From the NCBI GenBank assembly GCA_002440235.1, contig DJRZ01000074.1, positions 2,252 through 8,339 on the forward strand: a DNA stretch of 6,088 bases, given 5' to 3'. This DNA comes from Alphaproteobacteria bacterium UBA6347. Its GTDB lineage: Bacteria; Pseudomonadota; Alphaproteobacteria; CAAGCB01; CAG-977. Below are positions 1 through 5,044 of this stretch, in pieces; position 1 is the first letter of the stretch, and each line of letters opens with the position of its first letter. Position numbers and translations under genes: made by a program. Below the pieces are notes generated by a model, which had not been told where the DNA came from, searched no databases, and saw nothing but the letters and a program-made list of their open reading frames with translations.

Positions 1-681
1 CGCGCGATGGAAGCCGACGCGCAGGCGTACGCCGCGACGGCGTGCGAAGAAATGTTCCGCTTGGGCGACGAAGCGCCGAAACAGGAATTTTACAAATACT
101 ATCCGCCGATCGCCGCGGGCTTTACGAAAGCGTTGATCAAAAACAATGCGCAGCTGGGCGATCAGTTGCTGACCGACACGTTCAAATCGTGGTACGACCA
201 GCAGGGAACGAAGTCGGTGTACGAAGCCAACTATTTGCTGGAACCGATGCAGCAGGATCTGCGCGACATTGCAAACGGCAAGAATCTCGACGCGCAGATG
301 ACGTTCGATATGTCGATTTCCGCGCAAAAAACGATTGCGGAAATCGCGTGGACGCAGCACGGCAATTATTTCAAGGACGATCCCGAAATTCTGAACGGCG
401 GAAAATATCTGGACGTTTGCGACCATACGATGACGCAGATGAAAAAATACTTTGAAATCCGCAAGGAAATGACGGGCAAAGACGATTCCAAAGCTTTGGA
501 CGGCATTCCGACGCGCGCCGACACGATTCCCCCGCGCACCAAGGGAATGAAACGCCCCGCGGTGAAAAACGGCGACGCCAAGCGTCGGCAGATTCTGAAA
601 AACAAGGAAACGACGCAGGCGCAAAGTCTGGCGTCAAAGATGGTTCGCGCGCAGATCGCTCTGAATCAAACGGGCAGATAA
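1..681 (+). CDS. C-terminal part of a putative metallopeptidase-family protein (partial)
   Basis: The reading frame is open from base 1 and ends at TAA (679-681), so 226 residues are visible and the N-terminus lies outside the window. The in-frame ATG at 7 has no convincing ribosome binding site and is probably an internal Met. The first residues, RAMEADAQAYA, line up with RAAEASAWMEEA at residues 155-166 of the HExxH protein encoded at 3866-4951. About 55-60 residues later both have an F-K-x-W-Y segment followed by a Y-x-A-x-Y-like stretch (DTFKSWYDQQGTKSVYEANY here). I infer that this is a second member of that putative zinc-metallopeptidase family (DUF6782-like from memory), with its HExxH upstream of the window and its presumed third ligand being the Glu of 'RAMEAD'. 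The C-terminus is a strongly basic tail rich in K, R and Q. There is no membrane segment in the visible part. The substrate is unknown. A clear terminator follows 13 bases after the stop. The coding frame is well supported; the family assignment rests on a by-eye alignment. Confidence 0.7.
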   Translation, partial: RAMEADAQAYAATACEEMFRLGDEAPKQEFYKYYPPIAAGFTKALIKNNAQLGDQLLTDTFKSWYDQQGTKSVYEANYLLEPMQQDLRDIANGKNLDAQMTFDMSISAQKTIAEIAWTQHGNYFKDDPEILNGGKYLDVCDHTMTQMKKYFEIRKEMTGKDDSKALDGIPTRADTIPPRTKGMKRPAVKNGDAKRRQILKNKETTQAQSLASKMVRAQIALNQTGR

Positions 682-693
682 CCCGCCGAAAAG

Positions 694-716
694 AAAAGCC
701 CCGAACGGGGCTTTTT
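694..716 (+). terminator. Intrinsic terminator of the left-edge gene
   Basis: A 9-bp perfect stem (AAAAGCCCC, 694-702, pairing with GGGGCTTTT, 707-715) closes a GAAC loop and runs into a T-rich tract (TTTTTCTTTT). It begins 13 bases after the TAA of the plus-strand gene, so it should end that transcript before the convergent flavoprotein gene. The A-rich left arm could also give weak termination on the minus strand. Confidence 0.9.
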
Positions 717-815
717 CTTTTATCTTTATTCGAAAACGCGGATCTTCGGTCGGCGTCTTGTCCGGCGAACAAAAAGCGGTCGTTTTCGCTTGCGGCGCTT
801 AAAATCGGGATATGA

Positions 816-841
816 AAAAAGCCGCCGAAAGGCGGCTTTTT
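816..841 (-). terminator. Intrinsic terminator of the flavoprotein gene (likely bidirectional)
   Basis: An 11-bp perfect stem (816-826 with 831-841, core GCCGCC/GGCGGC) encloses the tetraloop GAAA. It has six As on the left and five Ts on the right, so both strands carry a hairpin followed by a T tract. Read on the minus strand it starts about 20 bases after the TGA of the flavoprotein gene (862-864), which is its most likely owner. With the 694-716 hairpin it forms a double barrier between two convergent genes. The roughly 95 bases between the two hairpins show no gene. Confidence 0.88.
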
Positions 842-861
842 CGCGGCTCGACGTCCGGTCG

Positions 862-1602
862 TCACCGGATAAAGTTCGTAAATTCGATTTTTTCGGCGGG
901 CGGCGGCGTGATGCCGGCTTTGGCGGCGGCTTCTTTGCATTTCAGCAAATAAGCCATGTTTTTCGCCAGAATACGCATATTCTGCATTCCCTCCTTGTCC
1001 TGCCGGACTTCGTCGGGCGTACCGCCGTGAACCATGTTCCAATACCGTCCCGAAGCAATGGGCATTTCGGAAATCTGGAAATATTTGTTCAGCTGATCCA
1101 GCGTCGCCGTCGTTCCCGCGCGTCTGGCACTGACGATCGCGGCGCCGGGTTTGTGGCGGAAAATGTCGTGTCCGGCGCAAAACGCCGAAAAGAAAGCCCG
1201 ATCCATAAACGGAACGACAACGCCGGAAGCCGACGCGTAATGCACGGGCGATCCGATGACGTAACCGTCGAATTCCGCGGCTTTGTCAACAAATTCGTTG
1301 ACTTTGTCGTTGAAAACGCATTTGCCGATTTTGGCGCAGGCGCGGCACGCCGTGCAGGGCTGGATGGCTCCGGCGTCGATGTTGTAGATTTCTGAGCCGA
1401 TTCCTTCCTTTTCCAACTGGGCGGCGATTTCGCTCAACGCCGTAAAGGTGCATCCTTTCGCGTGCGGGGAACCGTTGATCAATAGGACTTTCATATTTTT
1501 ATTCTCCCGATTCGTGTGTGAAACCGCCGCTGCCGCTATTTTGGGAAAAGCGGCGACGGCCGCTGCGGCGGCGGTGGATTTCAAAAATTCGCGTCTGTTC
1601 AT
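862..1602 (-). CDS. Tat-exported iron-sulfur-flavoprotein-like NAD(P)H:FMN oxidoreductase (flavodoxin-fold)
   Basis: The 246-residue protein begins with a twin-arginine signal: NRREFLK at residues 2-8, an Ala-rich hydrophobic stretch (9-27) and an AxA-type cleavage region near 22-27. The mature part opens with the flavodoxin/FMN-reductase strand and phosphate loop, MKVLLINGSPHAKG (37-50). A compact cysteine motif follows at C83-x2-C86-x2-C89-x5-C95, the spacing known to hold a 4Fe-4S cluster in iron-sulfur flavoproteins (Isf). GSPVHYASASG (117-127) is the second flavin-binding segment typical of the family. The likely role is electron transfer or reduction of a small molecule in the periplasm, with FMN and any cluster loaded before Tat transport. 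Start choice: ATG at 1602 sits behind a weak SD-like GGGAAAG. A TTG 15 bases upstream adds only MGKKK and has less support. A stronger SD lies before Met37 (see the entry at 1492-1508). The gene is divergent from the AraC regulator and carries the shared 50-bp element upstream. The substrate cannot be read from the sequence. Confidence 0.88.
   Translation of the reverse strand: MNRREFLKSTAAAAAVAAFPKIAAAAVSHTNRENKNMKVLLINGSPHAKGCTFTALSEIAAQLEKEGIGSEIYNIDAGAIQPCTACRACAKIGKCVFNDKVNEFVDKAAEFDGYVIGSPVHYASASGVVVPFMDRAFFSAFCAGHDIFRHKPGAAIVSARRAGTTATLDQLNKYFQISEMPIASGRYWNMVHGGTPDEVRQDKEGMQNMRILAKNMAYLLKCKEAAAKAGITPPPAEKIEFTNFIR
1492..1508 (-). promoter_or_regulatory. Internal ribosome binding site and alternative start inside the flavoprotein gene
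   Basis: On the minus strand, GGGAG (1504-1508) stands 9 bases before an in-frame ATG (1492-1494) that encodes Met37, exactly where the flavodoxin-fold domain begins (MKVLLINGSPHAKG). This SD is better than the GGGAAAG before the Tat-signal start at 1602. Initiation here would give a 210-residue cytosolic protein without the export signal. Whether it is used is inference; it may also be a remnant of an ancestral cytosolic gene to which a signal peptide was added. Confidence 0.45.
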
Positions 1603-1658
1603 TTTTTTCTTTCCCAAAAAATAAAAAGTTGTCCGCTTTCAATCGTACACGTTACATT

Positions 1659-1709
1659 AAACCGCGCGCGGCGTACAGCCCCGATGCTTTCAAATGATAG
1701 CCCGATTCT
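1659..1709 (-). promoter_or_regulatory. Shared 50-bp element, copy A (probable operator of the AraC-family regulator)
   Basis: Plus-strand blocks: AAACCGCGCGCGG (1659-1671), a 7-base spacer, CCCCGA (1679-1684), six variable bases, then CAAATGATAGCCCGATTCT (1691-1709). The 13-, 6- and 19-base blocks are identical in copy B (3796-3845). Copy A ends 56 bases before the ATG of the flavoprotein gene, and its other end is 67 bases from the ATG of the AraC regulator, so it could control both. CCGCGCGCGG is a perfect palindrome. I see no convincing -35 hexamer downstream on the minus strand, only a weak -10-like TACGAT, which fits an activator-dependent promoter. Binding by the neighbouring AraC protein is inference. 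Confidence 0.7.
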
Positions 1710-1725
1710 CTCATTTTTTTTCCGT

Positions 1726-1754
1726 TTGCAATCCTGCGCCGCTGATTTTATCCT
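1726..1754 (+). promoter_or_regulatory. Possible sigma70 promoter of the AraC regulator gene
   Basis: TTGCAA (1726-1731) and TATCCT (1749-1754) are separated by 17 bases; each matches four of six consensus positions. A start of transcription near 1761 would leave a very short leader just ahead of the SD at 1764-1770. It lies immediately beside copy A of the shared element, so autoregulation is possible. The hexamers are weak and this is tentative. Confidence 0.3.
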
Positions 1755-1763
1755 TTTTTCCGA

Positions 1764-1770
1764 AAGGAAG
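1764..1770 (+). promoter_or_regulatory. Ribosome binding site of the AraC regulator gene
   Basis: AAGGAAG ends six bases before the ATG at 1777. This decides the start in favour of 1777 over the upstream in-frame ATG at 1684, which lies inside the shared repeat element and has no SD. Confidence 0.75.
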
Positions 1771-1776
1771 CGGATT

Positions 1777-2664
1777 ATGGACGGTTCAAACGAAAAACTC
1801 GATTTGCTGAAACACAAGGTGACGCAGCTTTTTAAAACGCCCGGAATGTTTCAAACGGCGATCAAAGGATTGGAGGTGTCGCTGAGGACGGCGCCGTCTT
1901 TCAATCAGTATTGCTTTTACAAACCGATGGCGATTTTGATTTTGCAAGGCAGGAAACAAACCGTTTTGGGATCGGAAAAGTTCACTTACACGGCGAATCA
2001 TCTGGTCGTCACGTCCGTTGACATTCCGACCGTCGGCAGCATTGTCGAAGCCAGTCCCGAAAAACCCTTTATGACCGTCATTCTGGAATTGGACAATTAC
2101 ATCATCGGGCAGCTGTTGAGCGAGGAGGCGGCGATCCCCCAATGCGCCGCCCGTCGGGGCATGGGCATCGCGGAAGCCGACGAAAACGTGTCGGACGCTT
2201 TTTACAGGCTGGTTTCGCTGTTGGAACAACCGGAACGTCAAAAAGTGATGGCGCCGATGATCATCAGGGAAATCCATTATTTGCTTTTGACATCGCCGCT
2301 GGGGGACATTCTGCGTTCCGTCAACACAAAGGGATCGCGGAACAACCAAATCGCGAACGCCATTGCGTGGCTGAAACAAAACTATCGTCTGCCGTTGAAA
2401 ATCGATGAGCTGGCGCGGCGGTTCAATATGGCGGAATCGTCCTTTTTCCGTCATTTCAGAAAAGTCACCAGTTTAAGTCCGTTGCAGTATCAAAAACGTT
2501 TGCGCCTGTACGAAGCGCAGCGGTTGATGGTGTCCGAAAATTTCGACGCGGCGGCCGCGGCGTTCGAGGTCGGATACGAAAGCCCGAGCCAGTTCGGCCG
2601 CGAATACAAACGTATGTTCGGCGAATCGCCGAAAGCGAACGTCAACCGGATGAAAAACACCTGA
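1777..2664 (+). CDS. AraC-family transcriptional regulator (AraC_N plus HTH_18, YqhC-like)
   Basis: This 295-residue cytoplasmic DNA-binding protein has the usual length for the AraC_N subgroup. Residues about 40-180 form the N-terminal sensing domain, with the family signature around SFNQYCFYKPMAILILQGRK (41-60) and the segment TANHLVVTSVDIPTVG (72-87). Residues about 190-293 form the DNA-binding domain with two helix-turn-helix units. The first is near 209-230 (IDELARRFNMAESSFFRHFR). The second is near 256-278, with the typical AraC ending VGYESPSQFGREYKRMFGESP (265-285). The recognisable linker SPLQYQKRLRLYEAQRLM lies at 234-251. The best-known relative in layout and domain content is E. 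coli YqhC, which activates aldehyde-reductase genes beside it. Here the gene is divergent from the flavoprotein gene and convergent with the hydrolase gene, 35 bases apart. Both neighbours carry the same upstream element, its likely binding site. The inducer cannot be read from the sequence. Two Cys (46, 123) occur in the sensing domain, but a redox role is speculation. Confidence 0.93.
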   Translation: MDGSNEKLDLLKHKVTQLFKTPGMFQTAIKGLEVSLRTAPSFNQYCFYKPMAILILQGRKQTVLGSEKFTYTANHLVVTSVDIPTVGSIVEASPEKPFMTVILELDNYIIGQLLSEEAAIPQCAARRGMGIAEADENVSDAFYRLVSLLEQPERQKVMAPMIIREIHYLLLTSPLGDILRSVNTKGSRNNQIANAIAWLKQNYRLPLKIDELARRFNMAESSFFRHFRKVTSLSPLQYQKRLRLYEAQRLMVSENFDAAAAAFEVGYESPSQFGREYKRMFGESPKANVNRMKNT

Positions 2665-2699
2665 TCAACGTCCGCTTTCCCTTTTTCCGTTTCCGGCGT

Positions 2700-3752
2700 T
2701 TACAGTTTTTCGCCGAAGAACTTGACCAGTTTGTCCGTCACCATATCCACATATTCGGGAACGTAATAGGTTTGAATATGCGTCGCGTTCGGGATCAGGA
2801 ACAATTCCTTGTCTTTCGTTCCGGTCGCTTTGGCAAAAGCGTCTTGCGTCATATACAGGGAATCCGCCCGTTCACCCGCGATCATCAACAGCGGTTGATT
2901 GATCAGATCGATTTGATCTGTGGCGTCCCACGTCATCAAATCCATCAGGCTGCTTTCCGTGTATTCAAACGTGGAATTCGGATGCGCGTGTGTGCGCAGA
3001 TAGTATTGAAAACCTTCGCGGTACAAAGCGAACGGCAGTTTTTCGGCTTGTTCGTCCGTAACGCCCGCCATTGACCCGACCAGACGTTCCTTGCCCGTTT
3101 TGACGGATTCGGCGCGGGCGTCGGCCGCTTTTGCCAACCGTTCCTGAACGGAATCAAGCTGACTGTCGTTATAGCCGTTGCGGCGGACGCGTCCCGAATT
3201 GAACATGCTTAACGTCGCCACGGCTTTTAAACGCTTGTCCGATTGCGCGGTTTTAAGGGTGTATCCGCCGCCGCCGCAAATGCCCAGAACGCCGATGCGC
3301 GTTTCGTCAACGCCGGGGTATTGCGAAACGTAGTCGATCATGCCGTGAATGTCTTCTTCGCGATAGGCGGGTTTGTCCGTGTGCCGCGGTTCGCCGCCGC
3401 TCGCCCCTTGGTACGAAGCGTCCGCGACCAACGTGATGTAACCGTTTTCCGCCAAACGCTGCGCGTAAAGCCCCGCCACCTGTTCTTTGACGCCGCCGTT
3501 CGGATGCGCGACGACGACCGCCGGATATTTTTTCGCCGCGTCGTAATTCGCGGGAACGTAAATGTTTGCGCTGATGTCCAAACCGTGCAGTTTATAACTG
3601 ACGGGGCGGATGTTGACTTTGCCCGCGACGTTTTCGGCGATCGCGCCGCGATACACCAACCCGAACGGATTTTTGTTTTCCGCGGCGGACGCCGCCGTCG
3701 TTCCGTTTATCATAGACGCGCATAACACGGCGTTCACAATCATTTTGTTCAT
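2700..3752 (-). CDS. Secreted alpha/beta hydrolase with cysteine nucleophile (dienelactone-hydrolase/YcjY-like)
   Basis: The 350-residue protein starts with a Sec-type signal peptide: a short basic start (MNK), a moderately hydrophobic stretch (4-20) and a likely cleavage after ASA (21-23). The mature protein should act in the periplasm. Fold landmarks: HPNGG (83-87) in the oxyanion region, and the nucleophile elbow GICGGGGY (157-164) with Cys159 where most relatives of this fold have Ser. GERADS (293-298) holds the probable acid Asp297, and NATH (322-325) the probable catalytic His325. Residues about 185-270 form a mostly helical insertion, likely a lid over the active site. A Cys nucleophile is characteristic of dienelactone hydrolases, but the lid makes that exact substrate doubtful; an ester or thioester is a safer guess. 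Start: ATG at 3752 has a strong GGGAGG seven bases upstream. A TTG at 3767 overlaps that SD and is rejected. Copy B of the shared element lies 43 bases upstream, tying it to the AraC gene and the flavoprotein. No terminator is visible in the 35 bases before the convergent AraC gene. Confidence 0.9.
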   Translation of the reverse strand: MNKMIVNAVLCASMINGTTAASAAENKNPFGLVYRGAIAENVAGKVNIRPVSYKLHGLDISANIYVPANYDAAKKYPAVVVAHPNGGVKEQVAGLYAQRLAENGYITLVADASYQGASGGEPRHTDKPAYREEDIHGMIDYVSQYPGVDETRIGVLGICGGGGYTLKTAQSDKRLKAVATLSMFNSGRVRRNGYNDSQLDSVQERLAKAADARAESVKTGKERLVGSMAGVTDEQAEKLPFALYREGFQYYLRTHAHPNSTFEYTESSLMDLMTWDATDQIDLINQPLLMIAGERADSLYMTQDAFAKATGTKDKELFLIPNATHIQTYYVPEYVDMVTDKLVKFFGEKL

Positions 3753-3759
3753 AGCAAAA

Positions 3760-3765
3760 CCTCCC
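3760..3765 (-). promoter_or_regulatory. Ribosome binding site of the hydrolase gene
   Basis: On the minus strand GGGAGG ends seven bases before the ATG at 3752. It fixes that start and shows that the longer TTG start at 3767 would place the SD inside the coding region. Confidence 0.85.
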
Positions 3766-3795
3766 AATGGTTGTTACGGTTTTTACTATGCGGTC

Positions 3796-3845
3796 AAACC
3801 GCGCGCGGATTAAGCCCCGAAGCTCTCAAATGATAGCCCGATTCT
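3796..3845 (-). promoter_or_regulatory. Shared 50-bp element, copy B (probable operator of the AraC-family regulator)
   Basis: AAACCGCGCGCGG (3796-3808), a 6-base spacer, CCCCGA (3815-3820), AGCTCT, then CAAATGATAGCCCGATTCT (3827-3845). All three constant blocks are identical to copy A at 1659-1709; the six variable bases differ at two positions, and the spacer is one base shorter. It ends 43 bases before the hydrolase ATG and starts only 20 bases after the stop of the metallopeptidase gene on the same strand. It thus fills most of the 113-base gap. Since both copies precede genes read on the minus strand, in the same orientation and at similar distance, an operator/upstream activating site fits better than a dispersed repeat. 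Confidence 0.7.
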
Positions 3846-3865
3846 GCCGAATATGTTTTTTCGTT

Positions 3866-4951
3866 TTAACGCGTTTTGTTTTGAACGGCGGAGGCGATCG
3901 CCTGTTTTCCCGCCGCCCGCTGTTTGGAGATCGTTGACAGCGACGACATCAGCGGCGTACCGCCCGTTTTTTCCGCATCGCGGTCGGAAAGCCGTTTCCC
4001 CGTGTCGTAGGAATACATGGATTGAACGGAATCGTCCTTGACCGCGCTTAAAAATTTGGCGGAGTATCCCTTTGAAATCGCGGCGAAAGCTTTGGCGCCG
4101 TCGTCGGAAACGGAAAACGCGGCGGGCGAGGTCAAAAATTCCGGCGCGATTTTGACGCTGTCGGAAATAACGGTGAATTTCAGCGCGTCTTCGGACGAAA
4201 GGGATTGGCGAAACGCTTTTGCGTCCTGTTTTTTCAAGCGGTTCAGCGTTTTGTTTTTAACGATGGCGATGTGCTGGTTTTCATAGCCCGCCTGATAAAT
4301 TTTGAACCCGTACCAGTCTTTGAAAGCGGCGGCGCCCGCTTTCGCCGCGTCGCCGGATTTTTCCATTTCGGCGGCGAACGCTTTATACATCGGCGCGTTG
4401 CCGACGTGTTGCAAAACATCGGGGTGATCGTCCTTGATTTGGTGGGCGAATTTTGCTTCCTCCATCCACGCGGACGCCTCGGCGGCGCGCAGGAGCTTGA
4501 CCTGATCGGCGATGTTGTATTGCGAACAGTCGGCGAGCATTCCGCCGGATCGTTCGTTTTGCATCGCGTGCGTCATTTCGTGGTACAGGGACGCCGCGAT
4601 CGCCGCGTCGCTTGAATGATTGGCGGGGCAGAGCATGATTTGTTTTTCGACGGGATTGCACGTTCCCGTGCTGGCGCCGCGGAACGTGTCGAAATTGATT
4701 TTATACCCCGCCGTCGCGACGTCGGCGAGCAATTTCTTTCCGTCGGGAACGGATTCGACGATGTCCAGAACGTCTTTCAGCTGTTTGGTTTCTTCCGCGC
4801 GCGGGGGACGGGTTTTAACGAACGCCGCGTTCAAACGACCGGTTTGTTCCGCGTCGTTGACGGAAAAGGTCGATTCAAAATCGGCGCGCGTTTTCGGTTT
4901 CGCGGAAACCGGCTTTTCCTTTTTTCCGAACAGATTCGACCAGAAAGACAT
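3866..4951 (-). CDS. Putative HExxH zinc metallopeptidase (DUF6782-like)
   Basis: This 361-residue protein has HEMTH at 124-128, the zinc-binding and catalytic motif of zincin peptidases. It is preceded by a short beta-hairpin-like stretch (GTCNPVEKQIMLCPAN, 96-111) of the kind that lines the active-site cleft. A likely third ligand is Glu158 in RAAEASAW, 30 residues after the second His, which fits a gluzincin layout. A conserved-looking FKDWYGFKIYQAGYE (210-224) follows. Residues after about 235 are low in recognisable features and end in a Lys/Arg/Gln-rich tail. No signal peptide or membrane segment is visible. The N-terminus MSFWSNLFGKKEK is a short amphipathic, basic segment that could touch a membrane, but the protein is otherwise predicted cytoplasmic. 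ATG at 4951 is fixed by AGGAGG six bases upstream and by a near-consensus promoter. The left-edge gene (1-681) appears to be a relative. The family name is recalled, not checked; activity and substrate are unknown. No terminator hairpin is seen after the stop, so some read-through into the hydrolase gene is possible. Confidence 0.8.
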   Translation of the reverse strand: MSFWSNLFGKKEKPVSAKPKTRADFESTFSVNDAEQTGRLNAAFVKTRPPRAEETKQLKDVLDIVESVPDGKKLLADVATAGYKINFDTFRGASTGTCNPVEKQIMLCPANHSSDAAIAASLYHEMTHAMQNERSGGMLADCSQYNIADQVKLLRAAEASAWMEEAKFAHQIKDDHPDVLQHVGNAPMYKAFAAEMEKSGDAAKAGAAAFKDWYGFKIYQAGYENQHIAIVKNKTLNRLKKQDAKAFRQSLSSEDALKFTVISDSVKIAPEFLTSPAAFSVSDDGAKAFAAISKGYSAKFLSAVKDDSVQSMYSYDTGKRLSDRDAEKTGGTPLMSSLSTISKQRAAGKQAIASAVQNKTR

Positions 4952-4957
4952 GTCGCG

Positions 4958-4963
4958 CCTCCT
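4958..4963 (-). promoter_or_regulatory. Consensus ribosome binding site of the metallopeptidase gene
   Basis: On the minus strand a perfect AGGAGG ends six bases before the ATG at 4951, which fixes the start and predicts efficient translation. Confidence 0.88.
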
Positions 4964-4978
4964 TTATTCAACCGGAAA

Positions 4979-5007
4979 AGTATATGATGTTTTTTCTATT
5001 TTGTCAA
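4979..5007 (-). promoter_or_regulatory. Near-consensus sigma70 promoter of the metallopeptidase gene
   Basis: On the minus strand TTGACA (5002-5007, six of six) and TATACT (4979-4984, five of six) are exactly 17 bases apart, in an A/T-rich spacer. Transcription would begin near 4972, about 20 bases before the ATG and just ahead of the AGGAGG. This is the strongest promoter in the window and suggests high or constitutive expression independent of the upstream dgt gene. Confidence 0.85.
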
Positions 5008-5044
5008 ATTTTCGAAAAAGCTTGACGCGACCGGCGGGCGGCGG

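Noticed and set aside
371..1180. Long minus-strand open frame (269 codons) overlapping the left-edge gene, its terminator and the flavoprotein gene
   Set aside because: It crosses two strong terminators and two well-supported genes, has low-complexity Arg/Ser/Pro-rich translation with no domain, and no SD. It is a by-product of GC-skewed codon usage.
790..1395. Plus-strand open frame of 201 codons antisense to the flavoprotein gene
   Set aside because: Its translation is Arg/Gly/Val-rich mirror sequence of the real gene, starts within the terminator hairpin region and has no recognisable motif.
1659..1709. Shared element as a riboswitch or other leader RNA
   Set aside because: Only short blocks are conserved, no extended pairing is evident beyond the 10-bp palindrome, and the spacing upstream of the starts fits a protein-binding site better.
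1684..1776. Longer N-terminus for the AraC regulator starting at the ATG at 1684
   Set aside because: That ATG lies in the shared repeat element, lacks an SD, and adds 31 residues with no family match; ATG 1777 has AAGGAAG six bases upstream.
1786..2454. Minus-strand open frame of 222 codons antisense to the AraC gene
   Set aside because: The AraC protein on the opposite strand is unmistakable, and the antisense translation shows only Arg/Gln/His-rich filler.
1659..3845. Element copies as terminal repeats of a mobile element carrying the module
   Set aside because: The copies are direct rather than inverted, no transposase or integrase is present, no flanking target duplication is seen, and copy A lies inside the module rather than at its edge.
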